NCBI GenBank assembly: GCA_964554765.1
Contig: CAZKPS010000001.1
Location: 1 to 64,000, forward strand
Length of the DNA stretch: 64,000 bases
Direction: 5' to 3'
DNA from: JAQBQZ01 sp964554765
GTDB taxonomy: Bacteria > Patescibacteriota > Minisyncoccia > Phycocordibacterales > CAIRYW01
Shown one piece after another: positions 1-7,338 of the stretch. The number at the start of each line of letters is the position of its first letter. Position 1 is the stretch's first letter. A program made the position numbers and the translations under genes. Under the pieces are notes generated by a model. It made no database searches and was not told the DNA's origin. It saw nothing but the letters and a program-made list of their open reading frames with translations.

Positions 1-705
1 AATGATTAAGAATATGTAAGACAGTATCATGACCCATTTTTTAAGTTTGACGGTTTCAAGCACTATCACAAACACTGAAAGAAGTATGAGTGATAGTATA
101 GTAATATCACCCCAACTTCCTACAAGTGTTGTTACAGGATTATCAAGCACACCAAGAGCAAACAATCTATATCCAAAGAAAATCCGAACAACCTGAGAGA
201 TCATTGCGATTGCAATAGATCCAAAAAGAAGTGAGAGAATCATAAAAATCTTTTTTGTGTTCTTTGTCACTTGAGACAAAACAAACAAAAATACAAATCC
301 AATAAAAACTGTTATGAATGTATCTTGCTCGGTCATACTTCCAATTAGGGACTTATATTGAGATACACCCACCCATCCCGAAACGAAATAAGTAATCGCG
401 ATGAGTACTGCAATGATGTGAATAGGATTAAGAGAAAGTGTAATCGTCCCCTTCTTCATCCGATCAACAACAAGAAAACAGAATGCAAGAAGTGTGCCGA
501 GTACCAGAAGAGTAAGCTTGGCTTGAGTAAATCCTAATATTGAGACAGGAAGAAAAAAAAGTGGCATCAAAAAGACAACTGCACCAATAGTCAAAAACGC
601 AAGATACTCAAAATTAATTTTTTTCTTCTCGATGCTTGGTGTATTTATAGCTTCACTTTTTTTATCGACCAAATCAACTTTAGTTACCTTTATTTTCCCT
701 ACCAT
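1..705 (-). CDS. Polytopic membrane protein, 3' end beyond window
   Basis: An open frame runs from an ATG at 705 to the window edge without a stop (235 codons seen). After a short basic, lysine-rich N-terminus there are about seven hydrophobic segments separated by very short loops, such as YLAFLTIGAVVFLMPLFFL near residue 32. This layout, with a Trp-Gly-Asp turn before the sixth segment, resembles the N-terminal half of O-antigen-ligase/polymerase-like proteins common in CPR genomes, but the diagnostic C-terminal periplasmic loop is outside the window. The family is therefore a guess; the membrane nature is clear. The ATG leader is A/T-rich without a Shine-Dalgarno motif. Confidence 0.7.
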   Translation of the reverse strand, partial: MVGKIKVTKVDLVDKKSEAINTPSIEKKKINFEYLAFLTIGAVVFLMPLFFLPVSILGFTQAKLTLLVLGTLLAFCFLVVDRMKKGTITLSLNPIHIIAVLIAITYFVSGWVGVSQYKSLIGSMTEQDTFITVFIGFVFLFVLSQVTKNTKKIFMILSLLFGSIAIAMISQVVRIFFGYRLFALGVLDNPVTTLVGSWGDITILSLILLSVFVIVLETVKLKKWVMILSYIFLII

Positions 706-761
706 ATAAAAAATAATAATTATTTTTAAAAAATATTAACATCATTATATCACAACAATTT

Positions 762-792
762 AAAAACACTCCGGTAAAACCAGAGTGTTTTT
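762..792. terminator. Hairpin terminator between membrane protein and rnpB
   Basis: Stem AAAAACACTC / GAGTGTTTTT with an inner GGT/ACC pairing after one mismatch. A and T runs at both ends make it usable in either direction. It lies just past the 3' end of rnpB, so it probably ends the minus-strand RNase P RNA transcript. Confidence 0.75.
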
Positions 793-888
793 ATATTGCG
801 CCTATAAGCCGAATTCTGTGCCTCACCATAAGGTAAGCGATAGCAATTTATCTGTTCATCCTGTTACCAAGTGAATCAAGCGACACTA

Positions 889-1008
889 CCGCTGCGAAGC
901 AGCGGAAGTACCAAGTCTCAAAGTTTCAAGTATTCAAGGAAAATGCAAATGCATCCTACTTGGATAATTGAGACTTGTTTACTTGATAATTCCAATGCTT
1001 CGCATCGG
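889..1008. repeat. 120-bp insert in rnpB, copy 1 (3' half)
   Basis: Runs from the hairpin CCGCTGCGAAGCAGCGG through an A/T-rich arm, the core AAATGCAAATGCATCC, a partly complementary arm, and the hairpin CCAATGCTTCGCATCGG. By eye it is identical to the copy at 1162-1281. In RNase P terms it lies after the CGGCAAAACCC element and before the segment matching GCUUGA of E. coli, that is in the P16/P17 region, a place where length variation is tolerated. Confidence 0.9.
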
Positions 1009-1161
1009 TCTCGGTCTTGCACGGAAGTAAGGGTTTTGCCGTTTCACTTTTATGTTTCCATAAAACTCACCCCGAAGGGCGCTCTCTGCATTTCGCTTTG
1101 AGCGTCTCTGCTCGCACCTCTATAGGATATCTCCTATTGATGGGTATTACCCACTACCATT

Positions 1162-1281
1162 CCGCTGCGAAGCAGCGGAAGTACCAAGTCTCAAAGTTTC
1201 AAGTATTCAAGGAAAATGCAAATGCATCCTACTTGGATAATTGAGACTTGTTTACTTGATAATTCCAATGCTTCGCATCGG
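1162..1281. repeat. 120-bp insert in rnpB, copy 2 (after CR-I)
   Basis: Same 120 bp as 889-1008, same orientation. It lies just 3' of CR-I in the RNA, in the specificity domain. The two outer hairpins have 7-bp stems with a GAA or TTC loop. The two arms share the complementary wording AAGTCTCAA...TTGAGACTT, so the insert can fold as a side hairpin flanked by two small hairpins. Confidence 0.9.
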
Positions 1282-1304
1282 TACCGTGTTCGGACTTTCC
1301 TCCC

Positions 1305-1432
1305 GAGCATCACGCGAAGCATGATGCGAATAGAAAGTAATGAGTATTAAGTGATGAGGAAAAAGCATTTGCATTCTACTCATAACCCACATCTCAATAA
1401 CTCACCACTACATCACATTCCATGTGATGCTC
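1305..1432. repeat. Long P3 arm of rnpB with related insert
   Basis: P3 is closed by GAGCATCAC / GTGATGCTC. Inside are a GCATCATGCTTCGC hairpin on one side and a CATCACA-TTCCA-TGTGATG hairpin on the other, with arms worded like TAATGAGTATTAAGTGATGA and a core AAAAGCATTTGCATTC. The plan matches the 120-bp inserts although the arms differ in sequence. Confidence 0.8.
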
Positions 1433-1455
1433 GAGTAGCTATCCAGCGCTCATAT

Positions 1456-1484
1456 TTTATACCACAAAAAATAATATGAGACAA
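1456..1484 (-). promoter_or_regulatory. Promoter of rnpB
   Basis: On the minus strand, TTGTCT and TATAAA are separated by 17 bp, and the expected start falls at the GAGCGC that opens helix P1. Confidence 0.75.
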
Positions 1485-1527
1485 TGTTACCGCGATAGCG
1501 CTCTATCAACTCAACCAAGGGAGTCCA

Positions 1528-1567
1528 CAAGTAAACATTTTTCACGGCCGTGAAAAATGTTTACTTG
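1528..1567. terminator. 40-bp perfect palindrome over the murI stop
   Basis: CAAGTAAACATTTTTCACGG and its exact complement meet at GGCC, giving a 20-bp stem with no mismatch. The murI stop codon (1561-1563) lies inside it. It probably acts as a terminator for murI and insulates rnpB, but there is no separate T-run beyond the stem. Confidence 0.6.
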
Positions 1568-2373
1568 TTTACATTAACCCTCTTTGAATTGATTTTTTCA
1601 CCAAAGAATCGGCTTCCCAACCGATCAAACTTTTCCTTCGAGTCTGTCGTATAAAACTTAATATGTTTTTTCTTTGAAAGTTTTTTATTAATTTCATTGT
1701 GCCTTTCAAGGTATTGAACAAGCTTTCTGGCTACAATCTTCCCCTCAGACAATACAACAGTATCTCCTGCACACCTTTTTATTTCCTTCTCCAGTATCCC
1801 GTAGTGAGTACATCCGAGGATGAGAGTATCAATACTGTGCGCACACACTTCGTCTACATATTTTTTAATCATCAACTTTGCACTCTCACTTTTGTCTTCC
1901 CCTGCCTCAATGAGTGGTACAAGCATTGGTGCCGGAACTTCATAGACTTTTATTTTACTGTCGAGTTTTTGTATCTCTCGCTTGAATGCGCCTGATGAGA
2001 CAGTCGCCTCGGTCGCCAGCACCCCAATCTTTCTGTTCTTTGTCTGCGTGACAGCCTCTTCTGCACCAGGAATGATAACTCCAAGCACTTTTTTATCGGG
2101 ATATTTTTTGGGTAAGAATTCTTGCTGTATTTTTCGGAGAGCTTCACTCGATGCAGTATTACACGCAAGTATTACGAGATCACACCCACTATGAAAAAGG
2201 AATTCAATCCCCTCACAAGTGAATTCATAAATTATTTCCTGACTTCTGCTCCCATATGGTGCACGAGCAGTATCACCTAAATATACATAATCATACTGTG
2301 GGAGTATCTTCACTATCTCGCTTAGAATTGAGAGACCGCCGAACCCTGAGTCGAAAATTCCAATAGAAGACAT
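1561..2373 (-). CDS. murI: Glutamate racemase
   Basis: Interconverts L- and D-glutamate for peptidoglycan precursor synthesis in the cytoplasm. The 270 residues cover the whole family. N-terminal IGIFDSGFGGLSIL (residues 4-17), the first catalytic cysteine in ACNTAS (C71) and the second in LGCTHYG (about residue 187) are all present, as is the GDTARAPYG segment (33-41). The stop lies in a 40-bp palindrome. A metallo-hydrolase gene is 35 bp upstream and may be cotranscribed. No SD precedes the ATG. Confident assignment. Confidence 0.95.
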   Translation of the reverse strand: MSSIGIFDSGFGGLSILSEIVKILPQYDYVYLGDTARAPYGSRSQEIIYEFTCEGIEFLFHSGCDLVILACNTASSEALRKIQQEFLPKKYPDKKVLGVIIPGAEEAVTQTKNRKIGVLATEATVSSGAFKREIQKLDSKIKVYEVPAPMLVPLIEAGEDKSESAKLMIKKYVDEVCAHSIDTLILGCTHYGILEKEIKRCAGDTVVLSEGKIVARKLVQYLERHNEINKKLSKKKHIKFYTTDSKEKFDRLGSRFFGEKINSKRVNVNK

Positions 2374-2408
2374 AGAGAAGTGATCAGTAACAAATAATGG
2401 GTAATGAA

Positions 2409-3056
2409 TTAAAATTCGGTTTCTTGACCGATTTCAAGTGGGATGAATTGAATATTATTTAGTGGAAGCACGACGGATATTGCACCCTTATTAATCGAAC
2501 GAAGACCGAAATCGTTTAACTGCCCATCATGAACAGGTAATGCAATTTTTGGTTTTAACGCGAGAGCAAACTCGATCGAATCCTTTACTCGACACCATGG
2601 ACCCTGAACAGGCAACAATAATATTTCCATCTCTTTATTAGGATTAAAGAATGAATCCCCTGGATAGTAGAGACGATCACTTATAAAATACCCTGTATTC
2701 GATACCCTACTTATATCTTTATATATTTCAACATGTTCTTTTCCATGTCCACTCAACTTTACACCCTTACATTCAAATACTTCTCCGTCTTCCACCACCT
2801 TTGTATTTAAAATATTTTCTCTCTTTAACAGTTCATTTACAGAATTATTAGTCACAATCAAAACATCAGGACTGTTCTTCAAAATCTCTTTGACTGATTC
2901 AATATGAAAATGATCTCCATGTTCGTGAGTAATGAGTATCACATCGATATTTTTCACTTCATTTTGTGCAGTTGTATAGTTTCCCGGATCAGTGAGTACC
3001 CTCACCCCGTTTTCTTCTATAAGTAGACAGCAATGACCGTATTTAGTAATTTTCAT
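2409..3056 (-). CDS. Metallo-beta-lactamase-fold hydrolase (UlaG-like)
   Basis: A 215-residue protein of the MBL superfamily. The metal-binding signature THEHGDHFH lies near residue 43 and a second histidine is in GHGKEHVE; YYPGDS and LPVHDGQ supply the later ligands. The start KITKYGHCCLLIE and the overall size match the UlaG-like/YtnP group of CPR and archaeal genomes, whose substrates are mostly unknown. The reaction is therefore hydrolytic by inference only. The leader reads TTTTTTCTAACGGG before the ATG, similar to that of radC at 23413. Confidence 0.85.
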   Translation of the reverse strand: MKITKYGHCCLLIEENGVRVLTDPGNYTTAQNEVKNIDVILITHEHGDHFHIESVKEILKNSPDVLIVTNNSVNELLKRENILNTKVVEDGEVFECKGVKLSGHGKEHVEIYKDISRVSNTGYFISDRLYYPGDSFFNPNKEMEILLLPVQGPWCRVKDSIEFALALKPKIALPVHDGQLNDFGLRSINKGAISVVLPLNNIQFIPLEIGQETEF

Positions 3057-3169
3057 CCCGTTAGAAAAAAGTTAACATGTGCTTGTAATTGAGTTCGCCT
3101 CCGTTGTCATAATATTCTGGTTATCTATTGAAATGAATACTTAGATTTTTCGAACAGGATTCATTAAAT

Positions 3170-3550
3170 TTATTTATCCTCCTTCTCAAATTCCAAACAG
3201 ACTCCATTCATACAATACCTTTTACCTGTATTAGTTGGACCATCATTAAAGACATGCCCAAGATGTGATCCGCATTTACTACAGACCACCTCTGTTCGTT
3301 GCATTCCATGCGAGTCGTCATAGACTTCTTTGACACTTCCAGATAATGCTTCATCAAATGAAGGCCAACCAGTATCCGAATCAAATTTTGCATCAGAATT
3401 AAAAAGCTTTTGTCCGCAAACTTTGCAGGCAAAACTTCCATCGTCTTCCACTTTGAGAAGTTCACTCGAAAAAGGTGCTTCAGTCCCTCCCTCTCGTGCA
3501 ACTTTATAGAGTGCAGGATTTTCTTTCTTAAGTTCTTCGTCGGATTTCAT
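3170..3550 (-). CDS. msrB: Peptide methionine-R-sulfoxide reductase
   Basis: Repairs methionine-R-sulfoxide in proteins. The 126 residues are a complete MsrB domain. Structural zinc cysteines are at C42/C45 (CKVCG) and C90/C93 (CSKCG). The catalytic Cys is C113 in RYCMNG, where the family usually has RYCVNS. The DTGWPSF and HLGHVFNDGP motifs are intact. It sits 4 bp downstream of a hypothetical gene in the same direction, so the pair is probably one transcript. No fused MsrA is present in the window. Confidence 0.95.
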   Translation of the reverse strand: MKSDEELKKENPALYKVAREGGTEAPFSSELLKVEDDGSFACKVCGQKLFNSDAKFDSDTGWPSFDEALSGSVKEVYDDSHGMQRTEVVCSKCGSHLGHVFNDGPTNTGKRYCMNGVCLEFEKEDK

Positions 3551-3554
3551 TTAT

Positions 3555-3953
3555 TTACACTAAAAGGTTATCTAACTTATCATTTATTTCTTTGAGTACA
3601 TCTTCTGGATTTGGTCTTTCTGAACTTTCTACTGAGTCAATCAAATTTATAGCATCGAACAACTCTTTCTTTTTGTCTTCAAAAAAAATAATATCATCCT
3701 CTTTAAGATAATCTGCTCCTTTAGATCTAATTGCCTCCATAAACATTCCGGTCATCAAAATAACATTATTCCATGCTTCTTTTAGCTTGGCTCTTTCACT
3801 AATCTTCACATCCTCTGCCAAGGCAACTCCTTGTGTGCCGTTATCAAGTCTTTTCTTGATAGCATCTGGAATACTATCAATATTTTGTCTCAATATGCTG
3901 AGGTGATTGATTAATTCTTGAGACATACGTCGCATCTCTGGTTCATGTTCCAT
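3555..3953 (-). CDS. Hypothetical helical protein
   Basis: 132 residues, acidic, no membrane segment and no cysteine. It is mostly predicted helix (MSQELINHLSILRQNID, then a C-terminal EDVLKEINDKLDNLL that could form a coiled coil). I recognise no family. It ends 4 bp before the msrB start, so the two genes are likely translated from one mRNA. Confidence 0.7.
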   Translation of the reverse strand: MEHEPEMRRMSQELINHLSILRQNIDSIPDAIKKRLDNGTQGVALAEDVKISERAKLKEAWNNVILMTGMFMEAIRSKGADYLKEDDIIFFEDKKKELFDAINLIDSVESSERPNPEDVLKEINDKLDNLLV

Positions 3954-4020
3954 AATATTTTGATATTAATTAAATTGTATTTTGAGCTGCATCCTGTTTC
4001 TAATATAAATATACTTTTAG

Positions 4021-4638
4021 CTATTGGAACATATTTCCCAAGAAATTTAACCCGTGAAGTGACCAAGACTTTCTAAACGAATTCTTCTTTATTTTCTCAA
4101 GCATTTTGTTTCTCTTAACTTGATTGATCTTCATTGGGAGCATCCGAATGATTTTGAAATAATCAGTCGAAACACCACAAAAAGTAAATATTCCAATAAC
4201 CCAGTTAATTATAAATGGTAAACCCAAAAAAACATAGAGTAAAACCGGGCCATCACAAGTGATGTAAAGCCGGGCCGTTTTACCACAAAGTCCCGGAATT
4301 CTCTTGCCTTTTTCATAGTGAAATGCAAAAGGAGATGTAATATTGTGATCAAGAAAGTTTTTCATAATCGCAGGCATCGAGAGCCACCAGAGAGGGTGAA
4401 TAAAAATAAGTTCGTCTGCCCACCTAATCTTCTCGTGTATCGCATCTCGCACAGGATTTGGAGCTTTCATCTCTCGCGGATCTTCAAATCGTAAGAAATC
4501 TTGTTTCAAATCTGTCTTGTAGAGATCAAGTATCTCCACTTCTCCACCCTTTTCAATCCGTGCTTCGCGTACCACCCGAGCAATGTCGTGAGTGTATCCG
4601 TTTTTACTTGGGTGTGCAGTGATAATAAGTGTTTTCAT
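4021..4638 (-). CDS. Flavodoxin-fold NAD(P)H dehydrogenase (quinone)-like
   Basis: 205 residues with a flavodoxin-like N-terminus: LIITAHPSKNGYTHDIAR contacts the FMN/FAD phosphate in this family. IFIHPLWWLSMPAIMKNFLD (about residues 79-98) is the family's conserved middle motif. It matches the NQO1/MdaB/KefF group of two-electron quinone or azo reductases. A hydrophobic stretch near 130-150 (LLYVFLGLPFIINWVIGIF) is typical of the variable C-terminal part. The physiological electron acceptor cannot be told from sequence. Confidence 0.88.
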   Translation of the reverse strand: MKTLIITAHPSKNGYTHDIARVVREARIEKGGEVEILDLYKTDLKQDFLRFEDPREMKAPNPVRDAIHEKIRWADELIFIHPLWWLSMPAIMKNFLDHNITSPFAFHYEKGKRIPGLCGKTARLYITCDGPVLLYVFLGLPFIINWVIGIFTFCGVSTDYFKIIRMLPMKINQVKRNKMLEKIKKNSFRKSWSLHGLNFLGNMFQ

Positions 4639-4640
4639 AA

Positions 4641-4690
4641 TTAATATATAGTATATCGTATTTTGTATATAGTATATAGTATATAAATTA
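4641..4690. repeat. A/T-rich TATAGTATATAG spacer repeat
   Basis: Iterations of TATATAGTATATAGTATATA upstream of the reductase gene. The same words occur at 9376-9416, 15012-15045, 18775-18808 and 29262-29290, each time next to a gene start or a terminator hairpin. Confidence 0.7.
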
Positions 4691-4725
4691 ATTCTTCCCG
4701 CATATTGGATATGTAGGAAGAACTT

Positions 4726-4770
4726 CTATACCTTTTTAAGTATTGTTACTGTCCCTGTATTCGCATCCAC
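4726..4770 (-). pseudogene. Remnant 3' end of a PEP-swivelling-domain gene
   Basis: Encodes VDANTGTVTILKKV followed by TAG. Its DNA is nearly identical to the 3' end of the gene at 6292-7338 (about 38 matching bases at 6310-6345). The sequence upstream no longer resembles the domain, so this is a fragment left by deletion or recombination. Confidence 0.7.
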
Positions 4771-4853
4771 CCCGATGCAAAATTGAGTACAGCAGTAGCT
4801 GATACCCGAGAGCGGTGCAATTTGCCACGGGGCAGGCCTCTACAGGTTAAGCA

Positions 4854-6302
4854 TTATTTTGCTTTCTTGATAATAGTAACTGTTCCAAGATTGGCATCTA
4901 CTTCGACAAGGTCTCCATCCTTCAAAACTTTGGTTGCGATTTTAGTTCCTATGATGCAGGGTTTTTTGAGTTCGCGGGCAAGGATTGCTGCATGAGAGAG
5001 CATACCCCCCTCGTTTGTCACAAATGCACCAGCCATCTCCATAACCTTTATGTAATCAGGTCGTGTTGTACTTGTCACCAAAATATCTCCTTGTTTCACT
5101 TTTTCGAAATCATTGCTACTTATAACAATTTTAACCTCCCCCTTGACTAGACCCTTGAATGCGGAGACACCGTGCAATATAGTTTGTTGTTTTGAATTTA
5201 AGGTCACATCAAGTTGTTCTAAAAAATTTCCATCACTCACAATGTATAATTTATCTTTCTTGTAGATAAAGGCACTGTTTTTTATTCTTGCACTTAATTC
5301 ACTGCTCTCAATCTTTTTTTCCGACAATAAAACCGTCCTGATTTCTTCATAAGTTAGAAAAGCCAATTCTTCGTTCGTAAATCCAAGTCTCATTGCGATT
5401 TCTGCCATAATAAACTTTAGTTTATATGAAGCTTCGCCTCTCCAATAATTTTTCCTTTCTTTGTAGTTTGCATATACAACATAAAGATCAATAAAAGACG
5501 AAAGTACCTTGTCTTTTTTAAAAGTTTTTTTAATTTTATAGACATCAGATTTCCTTATTTTATATTTGATTTCAATGTCATCAAGATATTTTTTAGCTTC
5601 GCCTGTTGTATACTCTTGAATCTTTTTCAGATGATCAGTCTCTGTTGTCTCGTCATAGTACCAATCAAGCATCCCGAAATGTCTATACCTCTTTACAATA
5701 GTACCTATTTTTAGTTTCCCTAAGACAACCAGACATATATCCCTTTGATATTGATCAATAGGCAAAATCTCCGTCGGTAATGAGAGTGTTTCTTTAATTT
5801 GCTGCACATTCGTTCCACCCCTTTCTTTTAATAAATCATCAAGTTTTTTCACCAAAAGCTCTTCAAATGGAGCAAAGAGGATTCTGCTTATGAGAGAAAT
5901 ACCTCGCTCTTCCCTTAGGAATCTCTCCAGCTCTTTAGATAAAAACAAATTTGATTTGCCTCTATATGAAAAGGACGTCTTTTTGATAAACTTATTAAAC
6001 CTTTGATAACTTGAGACTATCTCTTTATTAATCTTTGATGCAAAATTATCTTGAACGAAAAATCTCTCAACTCTTTTCATATTTTCTGTATCATTCTTGA
6101 GAGGATAATATTGTGCTACTATGCCATTCTTGATACGAAATACATTATCACCAAATTTAGTCTTAAAATATTTATTAAATTGATTAGCATACCCATCATA
6201 GAAGAAATCAATAAGCCGAAACCCCATTCGTCTATCATATCCAAAAGCCCACTCTTTACTCAGAATGTCTTTTTCAATTTTTTTTGACATCTTAGTTTTC
6301 AT
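4854..6302 (-). CDS. PEP-utilising swivelling-domain protein, paralogue 1
   Basis: 482 residues. The last ~110 are the phosphohistidine swivelling domain of PEP-utilising enzymes, with the phosphorylatable His in GGMLSHAAILAREL (about residue 434) and KPCIIGTKIATKVLKDGD. The N-terminal 350 residues are an unrecognised, lysine- and aromatic-rich region. No ATP-grasp nucleotide-binding or PEP/pyruvate-binding barrel is visible, so it is not a complete PEP synthase. It overlaps the upstream paralogue by 11 bp. It may carry a phosphate relay or a sensor role; this is inference. Confidence 0.85.
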   Translation of the reverse strand: MKTKMSKKIEKDILSKEWAFGYDRRMGFRLIDFFYDGYANQFNKYFKTKFGDNVFRIKNGIVAQYYPLKNDTENMKRVERFFVQDNFASKINKEIVSSYQRFNKFIKKTSFSYRGKSNLFLSKELERFLREERGISLISRILFAPFEELLVKKLDDLLKERGGTNVQQIKETLSLPTEILPIDQYQRDICLVVLGKLKIGTIVKRYRHFGMLDWYYDETTETDHLKKIQEYTTGEAKKYLDDIEIKYKIRKSDVYKIKKTFKKDKVLSSFIDLYVVYANYKERKNYWRGEASYKLKFIMAEIAMRLGFTNEELAFLTYEEIRTVLLSEKKIESSELSARIKNSAFIYKKDKLYIVSDGNFLEQLDVTLNSKQQTILHGVSAFKGLVKGEVKIVISSNDFEKVKQGDILVTSTTRPDYIKVMEMAGAFVTNEGGMLSHAAILARELKKPCIIGTKIATKVLKDGDLVEVDANLGTVTIIKKAK

Positions 6303-7338
6303 CTGCTTTTTTAAGTATTGTTACTGTCCCTGTATTCGCATCCACCTCCACCAAATCACCGTCCTTCAAGACTTTGGTTGCGATTTTGGTACCTATGATG
6401 CATGGTTTTTTGAGTTCGCGAGCGACGATGGCTGCGTGACATATTATACCACCCTCATCAGTCACAATTGCTCCGGCGATTTCCATTGCTTGTATAAAAA
6501 TAGGTAGAGTCATAGGAGATACCAGTATTTCTCCAGCACCAACTTTAGACAAATCATCCTTACCAAAGACTTTACGAACAACACTTCGCACAGTACCAGG
6601 GTATGCAACAGAACCCTTTATCTCTGAAACTACAGCCATCTTTTCTGACTCAAGGGATATATTGAATGATTGATACAATTCCTTTTTAGATACAAAAATT
6701 TTTCGAGGAGTGCAGTAATACCCATTCATTCTCTTTGCCAAAACACTTTTTGCCGGAATATTGTTTGTTTTTATTTCAATCGCTGAAATAACTTTCGAGA
6801 ATTGACTGATTTCTGGAAAAATTACTTTAATACTTTGCTCGATTACCGCGTCTACATTTCCACCACTTGTCCGCTCGCCTTGTTTCCGAACTTTGAGTAG
6901 TAATTTAAAATCAAATTCCTTCTCAAGACCTTTTTCCTCTATTGCTACAATAAGCCACCAGATAGCTTCGAACCACACCCAAAATTTTTCAAGTAGGTTC
7001 ATAAGTTTCTTGAGTTCACTTTTGGTGAGTATCTTTTTGTTCTTTATGAACTCATTAACAGCACTTTCTGTCTTTGAAAAATTAGTTGCAACCTTCTTAC
7101 AAAATTGTTTATCTTTGATTGCACTTTTAAGCAATTCTTTTTTCAAGAAATCTATTCCGGATTCATCCATAAAACACTCAACCCCATCACTACCTCTCAC
7201 AAATACAATATATGGATATTTGGGTTGCTTCCTTTTGGTCCAAACCTTTGGCAAAATACTCTCTGCTCTACACCACATATCACAAAGCGCCAAACAATAA
7301 TCTCGCGAAAATTGCTTTATGTATAGGATTCTTTTCAT
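6292..7338 (-). CDS. PEP-utilising swivelling-domain protein, paralogue 2
   Basis: 348 residues. The C-terminal swivelling domain has GGIICHAAIVAREL with the His near residue 301. Its DNA around 6348-6441 is identical by eye to 7378-7475 in paralogue 3, whereas the N-terminal halves have little in common. The start overlaps the stop of paralogue 3 by 4 bp, so translation is probably coupled. The N-terminal region has Trp-rich helices (FWVWFEAIWWLIVAIEE) and no known nucleotide-binding motif. Function unknown. Confidence 0.85.
   Translation of the reverse strand: MKRILYIKQFSRDYCLALCDMWCRAESILPKVWTKRKQPKYPYIVFVRGSDGVECFMDESGIDFLKKELLKSAIKDKQFCKKVATNFSKTESAVNEFIKNKKILTKSELKKLMNLLEKFWVWFEAIWWLIVAIEEKGLEKEFDFKLLLKVRKQGERTSGGNVDAVIEQSIKVIFPEISQFSKVISAIEIKTNNIPAKSVLAKRMNGYYCTPRKIFVSKKELYQSFNISLESEKMAVVSEIKGSVAYPGTVRSVVRKVFGKDDLSKVGAGEILVSPMTLPIFIQAMEIAGAIVTDEGGIICHAAIVARELKKPCIIGTKIATKVLKDGDLVEVDANTGTVTILKKADEN

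Larger units (their letters stand above)
797..1453 (-). ncRNA. rnpB: RNase P RNA (M1 RNA), enlarged by three inserts
   Basis: Catalytic RNA that trims tRNA 5' leaders. On the minus strand it shows the universal GAGGAAAGTCCGAACAC (CR-I), a GAGCAGAGACGCTC segment, GTGAAACGGCAAAACCC, and the 3' end ACAGAATTCGGCTTAT. The ends can pair through GCGC plus A/U pairs as helix P1. The span is about 655 nt against a usual 330-400 nt. The excess is explained by two identical 120-bp inserts and a long P3 arm, and the remaining core is of normal size. A promoter lies directly upstream and a hairpin terminator follows. Exact ends are estimated from P1 and the promoter. Confidence 0.93.

Noticed and set aside
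871..1244. Two overlapping plus-strand ORFs of about 75 codons
   Set aside because: They lie on the antisense strand of rnpB and owe their length to the 120-bp inserts.
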